Source: Bacillota bacterium (lineage in GTDB: Bacteria; Bacillota; Clostridia; Lachnospirales; Lachnospiraceae). Taken from it: a DNA stretch of 11,979 nt. Each line of letters starts with the position of its first letter. The first letter of the stretch is position 1. Below the pieces are notes generated by a model. The model saw nothing but the letters and a program-made list of their open reading frames with translations, did not search any database and was not told the origin of the DNA. The position numbers and the translations under genes are program-made. Where the stretch lies: contig JAEWHU010000237.1 of assembly GCA_023387635.1 (NCBI GenBank), positions 1 through 11,979 of the forward strand, given 5' to 3'. Positions 5,731 to 11,979 of this stretch are shown here, piece by piece.

Positions 5731-7422
5731 ATGATTCAAGAGAATAACGATATACAAACCACAGATAAATATAAACGTAGGAGCAAACATATCATCGGTA
5801 TTATCTTACTTATACCAACTTTCATTATCCTATTTACCTTTATACTTTTGCCAATACTAAGAACATTTCTAAGAAGTTTTACTGATTTTAATTTTGTCAC
5901 TAATGGAAAAAATGTTTATTTAAAGAATTATTTATTAACAAGTTCGGATGGGGTTGGAAAAATAGCGATAACCAATACCATTATAACTACTTTGTTCCAG
6001 GCTACTATAGGAGTAAGTTTGTGTTTACTATTTGCTCGTTTATCCTCTAATTTACATAGAATCTTAAAATATGTATTATGCATTATGTTTATCATTGTAT
6101 CTATAACTTATATAGCTCCAATTGGTATAAAACAGATATTTTCATCCTCTCATAATGGTTATTTCAATGCTTTTTTACTAACAAGAGGGAAAGAAATCAT
6201 ATCATTCTTAGAACAGCCATTATTTCTTCGATTAATAATGGTACTATTACCAATTTTATTAGGAATTGGCCCTTTATATCTACTATTTACTGTTTGCTAT
6301 ATGAACAAAGATAAACTTAAAAAATATATTCACTTAGCTATATCACTACAGATTGTTATTAGTTTTCTATCCTTTGAATCAGTGAAGATAGTAACTGGAT
6401 TCCCTAGCGTTAATTATAGTGCTCATAATTTAAATGTACATATATATGACTATCTTATGATGCGATTTGAAGGGGGATATGGAAGTGCTCTTATTATAAT
6501 TATGGGGTTAATTATACTACTATTTCTCTTAATATCTAACGGTGTTATATGGCTTGTGGATTTTTTATTAAAATCAAACAACACAAAACATCCAAAAAAA
6601 CACCCCATATCAACCACTCATAAAAAACATTCATTACCATCAATTGTAATCTTTATATTTTTGTTCCTTGTAACGATTATACTGTTGTACCCTTTTCTTC
6701 AAATGTGCTTTGATACTTTTAAACCTCTAAACGAATTATATGTATTTCCAACAAGAATAGTTGCCACACATCCTACTATAAGTAATTATAAAAATACTTT
6801 AAGCCAAATAGTTCAAGCTAATCAAGGATTACCTATTAGTACTTACGTCATCAATTCTTGTATCACTATTATATTATCAACAGCAATAATGTTAGTAGTA
6901 TTAATAATAAGTGGCATCGGGTTATCATTCTTTAGTTTAAGAATAAAAAAACTATTACTCCTAGGAATTACATATACCTTTGTTTTATGTCCTATTGCAT
7001 TAATTTCATTTAATTATAGTAATTATAATTCAATCATAAGACTTGTATTACCCTTAATATTTAAAAGTTCATCCTTTGGCTTAAGTATATATCTAGGCTC
7101 AAAGATATTTGATAAGTATATTAATGTATATAATAAAAACAATGAGTTATTATTTTCATCCAACAATATTGTAAAATATCTATTGGGACTACTGCCTATA
7201 TCACTATTAGCATCTCTATCTGCATGGTTTGCTCCCTCATATTATCTTACTTCCCCTGATAATATGACATTGTTTCAACTGTTTCAACGTGCTCATAACT
7301 TTATTTCAACTTCTGGTCCTAATCCAATTGTAGAAGTTTGTCTACTTATACTAAGTATGATTATACCTATTGGATTAGTAATAGTATGTGTTCCATTCTT
7401 ATTAAATAGCTTAAAAGAATAA
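5731..7422 (+). CDS. Orphan fused MalF-MalG-like ABC permease lacking EAA loops
   Basis: A 563-residue integral membrane protein with 12 predicted helices (about 20-45, 78-101, 111-133, 163-190, 198-215, 250-280, 302-327, 370-400, 406-427, 433-457, 481-500, 532-558). Residues 1-280 resemble a MalF-type sugar permease: PTFIILFTFILLPILRTF then FTDFNF at the N-terminus, NTIITTLFQATIGVSL near 82-97, and a late VTGFPS / YDYLMMRFEGGYGSAL pattern near 221-254. Residues 300-563 resemble MalG: YPFLQMCFDTFKPLNELYVFP near 320-340, HPTISNYKN near 347-355, and YVINSCITIILSTAIMLVV near 372-390. A Lys/His-rich linker (281-300) joins them. The EAA loop that docks the ATPase cannot be found in either half; around 186-202 and 458-482 the sequence is short or unrelated. 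No ATPase or binding protein is adjacent. AGGAGGGG precedes the ATG by about 5 bases. The transported substrate is unknown, and a sensor or ATPase-free role is conceivable. Confidence 0.72.
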   Translation: MIQENNDIQTTDKYKRRSKHIIGIILLIPTFIILFTFILLPILRTFLRSFTDFNFVTNGKNVYLKNYLLTSSDGVGKIAITNTIITTLFQATIGVSLCLLFARLSSNLHRILKYVLCIMFIIVSITYIAPIGIKQIFSSSHNGYFNAFLLTRGKEIISFLEQPLFLRLIMVLLPILLGIGPLYLLFTVCYMNKDKLKKYIHLAISLQIVISFLSFESVKIVTGFPSVNYSAHNLNVHIYDYLMMRFEGGYGSALIIIMGLIILLFLLISNGVIWLVDFLLKSNNTKHPKKHPISTTHKKHSLPSIVIFIFLFLVTIILLYPFLQMCFDTFKPLNELYVFPTRIVATHPTISNYKNTLSQIVQANQGLPISTYVINSCITIILSTAIMLVVLIISGIGLSFFSLRIKKLLLLGITYTFVLCPIALISFNYSNYNSIIRLVLPLIFKSSSFGLSIYLGSKIFDKYINVYNKNNELLFSSNNIVKYLLGLLPISLLASLSAWFAPSYYLTSPDNMTLFQLFQRAHNFISTSGPNPIVEVCLLILSMIIPIGLVIVCVPFLLNSLKE

Positions 7423-7455
7423 TTACAATAAACTGACTATAACTTTATAAACATT

Positions 7456-7494
7456 AAAGGATCCCTTCATATAATTTAAGAATGGATCCTTTTT
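7456..7494 (+). terminator. Terminator of the permease gene, possibly bidirectional
   Basis: A 9-bp stem AAAGGATCC / GGATCCTTT (7456-7464 with 7484-7492) has a 19-base loop and a five-T run (7490-7494) on the plus strand. It sits between the convergent permease and MmcQ genes. On the minus strand the T-run is only three bases, so termination there is probably weaker. Confidence 0.78.
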
Positions 7495-7501
7495 AACATA
7501 A

Positions 7502-7864
7502 TTATTTCATTTCTTTCTTATTCTTTGTCTTACTCTTTGGTTTTACCATATCATAACTCTCGGCAATCATTCTCTTAATATCCTTCTCTGGTACACTATC
7601 ATCTAGTATAATAGAATTCCAATGAGCTTTATTCATATGATATGCTGGAATAACTGATTTATAAGCATTTCGCCAGAATTCTATCCATTCAGGTGAAACC
7701 TTTACATTTATCCATATGCTATTCTCTTTTTCATAAATCATAGCAAAGGTTTTCTTATTCTGTTTGCATCTCATTACAGTCCAATTCTCATCATGAAACG
7801 GATAATCCTCATAGACATTATGTAATGTGAAACAATACTTTATTACCTCTTCTCTTGTTTTCAT
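7502..7864 (-). CDS. MmcQ/YjbR family protein
   Basis: A 120-residue cytoplasmic protein of the MmcQ/YjbR family (PF04237, CyaY-like fold), close to the usual length. Recognisable parts are the N-terminal VIKYCFTLHNVYEDYPF, with acidic residues before the Phe, FAMIYEKENSIWINVKVSP at about 40-58, and the late PAYHMNKAHWNSIILDD at about 73-89, typical of this family. A Lys-rich tail ends the protein. The function is not established; the fold suggests nucleic-acid or ligand binding. The ATG overlaps the sirtuin stop by four bases (ATGA), so the two are translationally coupled. GAGG lies about 8 bases before the ATG, inside the end of the sirtuin gene. Confidence 0.9.
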   Translation of the reverse strand: MKTREEVIKYCFTLHNVYEDYPFHDENWTVMRCKQNKKTFAMIYEKENSIWINVKVSPEWIEFWRNAYKSVIPAYHMNKAHWNSIILDDSVPEKDIKRMIAESYDMVKPKSKTKNKKEMK

Positions 7865-8610
7865 ATATCAGCCTCAGAGCGATTTACTGCATCTCTCATT
7901 ACTGTTGCAATGTCATCATTAATTACCACATCAGCCCTGTTATCAGCAGATGTTGAACTCTTATTAATCAATATTATGTTCTTCCCTCTAAAATAATCAA
8001 TTAAACCTGCTGCTGGGTAAACTACAAGTGACGTTCCACCGATTATTAAAGTATCCGCCTTAGATATAGCATGAATTGCGCCATTCATTACCTCTTCATC
8101 CAATCCTTCTTCATACAGTACAACATCCGGCTTGATTACACCACCACATTTATCACAATGTGGAATCCCCTCGGTTTTTAGTACGTACTCTGCTTCATAA
8201 AAAGCATGGCACCTTGTACAATAATTACGGTGGACAGAACCATGTAATTCATAAACTACTTTACTTCCAGCCATTTGATGGAGATTATCAATATTCTGAG
8301 TTACAATAGCTTTAAGTTTTCCCATATTCTCTAGCTTTGCTAATGCAATATGACAATCATTTGGTTTTGCATTAGGATATACAAGATTTTTCTTATAAAA
8401 ATCAAAGAATTCCTCTGGATAGCGAATAAAAAATGTATGTGATACTGCTTGTTCCGGAGTAAAATGACGATTTAACTTCTTACTATATAATCCATTGGAG
8501 CTTCTAAAATCTGGTATTTGGCTACTGGTCGATACACCTGCACCCCCGAAGAATACAATATTATTGCTATCTCTTATAATTTTGCTTAACTGCTCTATTT
8601 TATCATTCAT
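7861..8610 (-). CDS. cobB: Sirtuin NAD-dependent protein deacylase
   Basis: A 249-residue cytoplasmic Sir2-family enzyme that removes acyl groups from protein lysines using NAD+, releasing nicotinamide and O-acyl-ADP-ribose. NAD-binding motifs are GGAGVSTSSQIPDFR (22-36), TQNIDNLH (104-111) and GGTSLVVYPAAG (191-202). His123 in ELHGS is the catalytic base. A zinc site is formed by Cys131, Cys134, Cys152 and Cys155. The overall form resembles the class U enzymes of Thermotoga and Firmicutes. One oddity is that the near-invariant Gly of S-G-I-P-D-F-R is Gln31. The start ATG is fixed by an unusually complete ribosome site. It is coupled to the downstream MmcQ gene and follows the lrp-like gene by 62 bases in the same direction. 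Symbol given by family; deacetylase versus other deacylase preference is not resolved. Confidence 0.93.
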   Translation of the reverse strand: MNDKIEQLSKIIRDSNNIVFFGGAGVSTSSQIPDFRSSNGLYSKKLNRHFTPEQAVSHTFFIRYPEEFFDFYKKNLVYPNAKPNDCHIALAKLENMGKLKAIVTQNIDNLHQMAGSKVVYELHGSVHRNYCTRCHAFYEAEYVLKTEGIPHCDKCGGVIKPDVVLYEEGLDEEVMNGAIHAISKADTLIIGGTSLVVYPAAGLIDYFRGKNIILINKSSTSADNRADVVINDDIATVMRDAVNRSEADI

Positions 8611-8611
8611 T

Positions 8612-8622
8612 GGATCACCTCC
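8612..8622 (-). promoter_or_regulatory. Near-complete Shine-Dalgarno of the sirtuin gene
   Basis: GGAGGTGATCC matches 11 contiguous bases of the complement of the 16S rRNA 3' end, far longer than the 4 to 6 bases seen at other genes here. It ends one base before the ATG, with the GGAGG core 7 bases away. Very strong translation initiation is expected. Confidence 0.75.
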
Positions 8623-8627
8623 GTCTT

Positions 8628-8656
8628 ATTGTATCACAATTCAATGATTTCTCCAA
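8628..8656 (-). promoter_or_regulatory. Promoter of the sirtuin-mmcQ pair
   Basis: On the minus strand TTGGAG (8656-8651), a 17-base spacer and TACAAT (8633-8628), preceded by TGA as an extended -10, form a plausible promoter. The start point would fall near 8621, so the leader would begin almost at the ribosome site. Read-through from the lrp-like gene is also possible, as no terminator separates them. Confidence 0.5.
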
Positions 8657-8672
8657 ATGTCCCTATTCCTCT

Positions 8673-9131
8673 TTATAATCTTAATCCTTTAATATCTTTT
8701 ATTCTAGATATAATAATATTGCAGTCTAGAGATAAAATTCCTGGCAATTTATACATTACATCATTTAAAAATAATTCCATTCCATCGCTATCTTCAGAAA
8801 CTGCATGTACATGTAATTTGTTTTTTCCAGATACCTGATAGATTTGGGTTACTGTATCATTATTACTTAATATATTTACAACATTTTGATAGCTTTTTGG
8901 TTCTATTTCAATCTCATAATAAGAGGATACAGCACTACTAATTTTTTGTGGATTGATTATAGTAGTGTATTCTTCAATAATACCCGCATTCTCTAATGCA
9001 CTTATTCTTGTCTTAACGGCAACACGAGATAAGCCAACTATCTCACCTATATCAACATAACTCATTCTAGCATTCCCCGTTAGTAACTTTATAATTGTTC
9101 TATCAACTTCATCCAAACCTTTTAAATACAA
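8673..9131 (-). CDS. Lrp/AsnC-family transcriptional regulator
   Basis: A 152-residue DNA-binding protein of the feast/famine Lrp/AsnC family, of normal length. The N-terminal LDEVDRTIIKLLTGNARMSY leads into a helix-turn-helix at about 24-50 (VDIGEIVGLSRVAVKTRISAL), followed by the linker IIEEYTTIINP and a C-terminal RAM ligand-binding and oligomerisation domain at about 68-145. The start appears to be TTG at 9131, with a GGGGG-containing ribosome site about 8 bases upstream. The nearby ATG is out of frame and no later Met precedes the helix-turn-helix. It is divergent from the MATE exporter and upstream of the sirtuin gene. The intergenic dyads suggest it controls itself and the exporter. 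The effector, usually an amino acid, is unknown. Confidence 0.9.
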   Translation of the reverse strand: MYLKGLDEVDRTIIKLLTGNARMSYVDIGEIVGLSRVAVKTRISALENAGIIEEYTTIINPQKISSAVSSYYEIEIEPKSYQNVVNILSNNDTVTQIYQVSGKNKLHVHAVSEDSDGMELFLNDVMYKLPGILSLDCNIIISRIKDIKGLRL

Positions 9132-9150
9132 AAGCCATCCCCCTCTTTTC

Positions 9151-9171
9151 TATGATATTTTGTTTATCATA
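9151..9171. promoter_or_regulatory. Dyad over the lrp-like -10 region
   Basis: The perfect dyad TATGATA, seven bases, TATCATA overlaps the -10 box of the lrp-like promoter. This position suits negative autoregulation, common for Lrp/AsnC proteins. Its ATGATA/TATCAT half-site recurs at the MATE promoter. Confidence 0.5.
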
Positions 9172-9194
9172 GCATTTCATACAAAAAAATGCAA
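9166..9194 (-). promoter_or_regulatory. Promoter of the lrp-like gene
   Basis: On the minus strand TTGCAT (9194-9189), a 17-base spacer and TATGAT (9171-9166) give a good housekeeping-type promoter about 35 bases before the TTG start. Confidence 0.6.
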
Positions 9195-9221
9195 TGATTC
9201 CTAATTTTTACTTGGTTTATA

Positions 9222-9250
9222 TTGACATCTATTAGTAATGATGATACTCT
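9222..9250 (+). promoter_or_regulatory. Promoter of the MATE exporter
   Basis: A consensus -35 box TTGACA (9222-9227), a 17-base spacer and TACTCT (9245-9250). The start point would be near 9257, giving a leader of about 65 bases. Confidence 0.65.
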
Positions 9251-9300
9251 AGGTGTGTTACATAAATAAAGTTTGAAATTACGTTATGTAACTATCATCA
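9239..9300. promoter_or_regulatory. Nested dyads at the MATE promoter and leader
   Basis: An outer 8-bp dyad, TGATGATA (9239-9246) with TATCATCA (9293-9300), encloses an inner 9-bp dyad, GTTACATAA (9257-9265) with TTATGTAAC (9284-9292). The right-hand arms touch; the left-hand arms are 10 bases apart. The outer left arm overlaps the -10 box. It may be a multi-site operator for the divergent Lrp-type regulator. In RNA only the inner hairpin would survive in the leader. Confidence 0.55.
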
Positions 9301-9321
9301 CTGGTCAAGAAAGGGTTGAAA

Positions 9322-10653
9322 ATGAAGCTGATTGAAGATTTAACATGTGGAAATGAAACTAAGGTATTAATACGTTTTGCTATACCTATGATTATAGGAA
9401 ACTTATTTCAGCAATTATATAATGTTGCTGATACTATTATAGTTGGACGATTTATTGGTCCAGATGCGCTTGCTGCTGTAGGTAGTTCTTTCACGGTGAT
9501 GGTTTTTTTAACTTCTATTATATTAGGTTTATGTATGGGAAGTGGTGCGGTGTTCTCTATGTTATTTGGCGCTGGGGAGATGGAAACATTAAAAAGTAGT
9601 TTTTTTACCTCTTTTTGTTTTATTGGATTGGTTACTGTAATCATCAATGTCTGTGCATTAGGCTTTATAGATGAGATTCTATCCTTTATACAGATTCCTA
9701 AAGAAGTATTAATTGATACAAAAGTATATTTGAAGATTATTTTTTATGGAATTATTTTTACCTCAATTTATAATTATTTTGCTGCAGTAATGCGTAGCTT
9801 GGGTAATTCATTGGTACCACTGATATTTCTTATAATATCTGCCTGTATTAATATAGTACTTGATATCATTTTTGTAGTACCTCTTAATATGGGTGTTAGT
9901 GGTGCTGCATATGCAACTATAATTGCCCAAGGATTTTCCGCTGTAGGAATAGCTATCTACTGTATTGTAAAGGTACCAATCATCCGTCTACAGCGAAGAC
10001 ACCTACGTTTTGATAATAAATTGGTAAAAATGATTGCAAATTACTCCATACTTTCTAGTATTCAACAATCCATTATGAATTTTGGAATACTTATGATACA
10101 GGGGTTAGTAAATAGTTTTGGTGTAACAGCGATGGCAGCTTTTGCTGCTGCAGCTAAAATTGACAGTTTTGCGTATATGCCTGTACAGGATTTTGGTAAT
10201 GCTTTTTCTACCTTTATTGCTCAAAATAAAGGAGCTAATAAGCAAAAACGTATTAGTAAAGGTATACACTCTGCAGTAAAAATTGTTACAATATATTGTG
10301 TATTAATAACTATTCTAGTTCTCCTATTTGCTAAACCACTTTTGTATATTTTTATTGATTCAAGTGAAACAGATATATTACATATAGGAATACAATATCT
10401 TTTCATTGTTGGAATTTTTTATTGTTTAATTGGATATTTATTTATGTTCTATGGTTTATTCCGTGGAATGGGTAAGCCTGGTTTCACAATTATTCTCACA
10501 ACCATAAGCCTTGGTATTCGAGTAGCTTTAGCATATATGCTTTCATCTGTGCCAAGTATAGGTATATTGGGGATTTGGTGGGCAATTCCAATTGGTTGGG
10601 CAATTGCAGATATTATAGGATTGTGTAAAGTCCGTTCCTTAATTAGCCCGTAA
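9322..10653 (+). CDS. MATE-family multidrug/cation antiporter
   Basis: A 443-residue inner-membrane protein with about 12 helices in two similar halves, belonging to the MATE family of Na+- or H+-driven exporters and nearest in feel to the DinF/MepA-like branch. Signatures include YNVADTIIVGRFIGPDALAA near residues 33-52, the first-half CINIVLDIIFVVPLNMGVSGAAYATIIAQ, and PVQDFGNAFSTFIAQNKGA in the second half. It exports drugs, dyes or metabolites; the natural substrate cannot be told. A TTG at 9316 is in frame, but the AAAGGG ribosome site lies just before it, so the ATG at 9322, six bases after GGG, is preferred. The gene stands alone, divergent from an Lrp-type regulator that probably controls it, which hints at export of an amino acid or related compound. 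Confidence 0.93.
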   Translation: MKLIEDLTCGNETKVLIRFAIPMIIGNLFQQLYNVADTIIVGRFIGPDALAAVGSSFTVMVFLTSIILGLCMGSGAVFSMLFGAGEMETLKSSFFTSFCFIGLVTVIINVCALGFIDEILSFIQIPKEVLIDTKVYLKIIFYGIIFTSIYNYFAAVMRSLGNSLVPLIFLIISACINIVLDIIFVVPLNMGVSGAAYATIIAQGFSAVGIAIYCIVKVPIIRLQRRHLRFDNKLVKMIANYSILSSIQQSIMNFGILMIQGLVNSFGVTAMAAFAAAAKIDSFAYMPVQDFGNAFSTFIAQNKGANKQKRISKGIHSAVKIVTIYCVLITILVLLFAKPLLYIFIDSSETDILHIGIQYLFIVGIFYCLIGYLFMFYGLFRGMGKPGFTIILTTISLGIRVALAYMLSSVPSIGILGIWWAIPIGWAIADIIGLCKVRSLISP

Positions 10654-10701
10654 ATAAATATTACATATAGCAACGCCTAAATATTAACTATTAAATATGG
10701 A

Positions 10702-10741
10702 AATGGATGGGTTTTATCCGACTTCCTGATACCCATCCATT
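10702..10741. terminator. Hairpin between convergent MATE and arylsulfotransferase genes
   Basis: A perfect 11-bp stem AATGGATGGGT / ACCCATCCATT (10702-10712 with 10731-10741) has an 18-base loop. It lies 48 bases after the MATE stop and 45 bases after the opposing gene's stop. No T-run follows on either strand, so it is a poor classical terminator, but its place between convergent genes suggests a bidirectional 3'-end hairpin. Confidence 0.55.
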
Positions 10742-10786
10742 ATGTCTAAAGATTATATAAATTAAACAACGTCGTATTACATCTGG

Positions 10787-11979
10787 TTAATTATTTTTTA
10801 CATCAAACTTATATCCTGTATTATATACAATACCACCTAATACTACATAAACATCATACGGTGCGCCTTCTAGACCAGTGGTCGAAATCCATCCATTTAC
10901 TTCTACTGTATTTTTATTTTCATCTTGAGTTTGTTCTGTATGATAAGCCATAATAGTTCCATCTTCCTTACGAAGTACAAAGTAACTGTCTTTTAAACTC
11001 TCACCTAAAGGTATTTCATAGTATGTTGAAAGAGTTAATTTGGTAGGATCTAAAATAATATTACAGTTCTTTGCATTCATTGCATCTGCTATCTCTAATT
11101 TAATATCAACTGTCTTAGTTATTCCTAAACTACCAAGATATTTTCCTTGTGCTTTTATATCATAGTTATCAATATCTTCATATAGAAAATTTCGATAAGA
11201 ACTATAAGTTAAATGGTTTAGTTTCATTGGGTCTTCATTTAAACTAATTATACTGCTTATCCATTCTGAGTAATATTCACCAACTAGTTTTTTACCATAT
11301 TGCCATTCAAAATCATCGCCTATAGGTGTAAAAAAGTACTTACTGTATTCATCACACCATTTCTCTTTGTTACCATGAATCCATTTTAATTTTTTATTAG
11401 ATTTATCAACTGCTATAATTACATCTAAATGACGCGCTGATATCCATAATGTATCGGTTTTTTCATCAAACCATAGACCATTATTATGAAGCCAAACTTC
11501 CTTAGTTTGGTTAATTGAACCACCTTCTTTTGGATCAATTACATTATTCATATCAAGTTCCCATACAACTTCACCAGTTTCTTTATTAATCTCTATAACA
11601 TAATCTTCCACTGTTTCAAAAGATGAACGGTCAGAAGCAATTAGAAGATTGCCATTTGATAATTCTAATATATCATGGTGTATTCCACCTGGAATCGAAT
11701 ATTCATAGTATACTTTACCTAATAAGTCAATTTCCATAACTCCAGATTTATACAGAGTCTTAAATGTATAACTTGTTGGAATGATTAGATGTCCACTTAA
11801 CAAAACTTTTACTCCTAATATCCCACCATTATCATAATACCAACGCACATCTCCCTTACTATCAACTGCAAAGATATATTCATCTATGGTATTACATATA
11901 AATGTTAAATCTGTATAATCATATGCAGATTTCTTATTCATACTTAATTCTATCGCCTCTTTATTAATAGGAACAGAAT
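10787..11979 (-). CDS. Arylsulfotransferase-like beta-propeller protein, 5' end outside window, likely missing active-site segment
   Basis: An incomplete gene: the frame stays open to the right edge without a stop, so the ATG at 11941 is probably internal. Residues are numbered here from that Met. It matches arylsulfate sulfotransferases (PF05935), which move sulfate between phenols through a sulfohistidine. Visible family motifs are DVRWYYDN (31-38), PGGIHHDILELSNGNLL (84-100), KEVWLHNNGLWFDE (147-160, His152), LWISARHLDVIIAVD (165-179, Arg170), KKLKWIHG (183-190) and YFFTPIGDDFEWQYG (202-216). After FEWQYG the family normally continues with a Gln-His-Ala motif and a long blade before another WQYG-KK/ER-G-E-YS motif. 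Here FEWQYG runs directly into KKLVGEYYSEW, so that segment is absent. No frameshift or stop is present. A catalytically inactive or altered paralogue is likely. Secretion cannot be judged without the N-terminus. Confidence 0.82.
   Translation of the reverse strand, partial: SVPINKEAIELSMNKKSAYDYTDLTFICNTIDEYIFAVDSKGDVRWYYDNGGILGVKVLLSGHLIIPTSYTFKTLYKSGVMEIDLLGKVYYEYSIPGGIHHDILELSNGNLLIASDRSSFETVEDYVIEINKETGEVVWELDMNNVIDPKEGGSINQTKEVWLHNNGLWFDEKTDTLWISARHLDVIIAVDKSNKKLKWIHGNKEKWCDEYSKYFFTPIGDDFEWQYGKKLVGEYYSEWISSIISLNEDPMKLNHLTYSSYRNFLYEDIDNYDIKAQGKYLGSLGITKTVDIKLEIADAMNAKNCNIILDPTKLTLSTYYEIPLGESLKDSYFVLRKEDGTIMAYHTEQTQDENKNTVEVNGWISTTGLEGAPYDVYVVLGGIVYNTGYKFDVKNN

Noticed and set aside
9316..9321. 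TTG at 9316 as start of the MATE gene
   Set aside because: The ribosome site AAAGGG touches it; the ATG at 9322 has a proper 6-base gap.
9257..9321. Riboswitch, such as a guanidine type, in the MATE leader
   Set aside because: Some exporters have one, but this 65-base leader shows only a simple 9-bp dyad and none of the conserved loops I would expect.
10449..10673. Minus-strand open frame of 74 codons inside the MATE gene
   Set aside because: It is antisense to a clear transporter gene with no supporting signals.
11930..11941. ATG at 11941 as true start of the arylsulfotransferase-like gene
   Set aside because: The frame continues upstream without a stop to the window edge and there is no well-spaced ribosome site, so the gene most likely begins outside the window.

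Overview
The window is AT-rich bacterial DNA with tightly packed genes, strong GGAGG-type ribosome binding sites, several TTG starts, and Firmicutes-style -35/-10 promoters and hairpin terminators. Protein families (a fused maltose-type permease, a GPH sugar symporter, AraC-type regulator, MATE exporter, Gram-positive-type arylsulfotransferase) fit an anaerobic clostridium of the Lachnospiraceae type. The genus is inference from style, not proven. There are no RNA genes, insertion sequences or CRISPR arrays, and no gene-free stretch longer than about 230 bases.

Region 1 (1-5503, all minus strand) is a catabolic neighbourhood. Read in the direction of transcription it runs: AraC-family regulator, alpha/beta hydrolase (Abhydrolase_10 type), GPH-family sugar/cation symporter, amidohydrolase-2 metal-dependent hydrolase or lactonase, strong intrinsic terminator, then a small CsbD-like stress protein with its own control region, and finally the first 129 codons of a 2,3-diketo-L-gulonate reductase (DlgD/YiaK type) that runs off the left edge. 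The three central genes are spaced 18 and 13 bases apart and clearly form one operon. The likely logic is import of an ester- or lactone-containing sugar or sugar acid, followed by two intracellular hydrolytic steps. DlgD would then feed a keto sugar acid onward if it belongs to the same pathway. A 17-bp hairpin between araC and the operon buries the ribosome binding site of the first operon gene and carries an extended -10 promoter in its loop.

Region 2 (5504-7500, plus strand) holds a divergent single gene for a 563-residue, 12-helix protein. It looks like MalF and MalG permeases fused head to tail but without recognisable EAA loops, and no ATPase or binding protein lies beside it. A good promoter with a catabolite-response-like element over its -35 box precedes it, and a terminator follows.

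Region 3 (7502-10653) contains a minus-strand set of an Lrp/AsnC regulator, a sirtuin NAD-dependent deacylase and an overlapping MmcQ/YjbR protein. Divergent from these is a plus-strand MATE exporter. The lrp-MATE intergenic region has opposed promoters and several dyads that share an ATGATA/TATCAT half-site, suggesting that the Lrp protein controls both.

Region 4 (10654-11979) has a hairpin between convergent genes and an arylsulfotransferase-like gene that runs off the right edge. It appears to lack the internal segment that carries the family's sulfohistidine.
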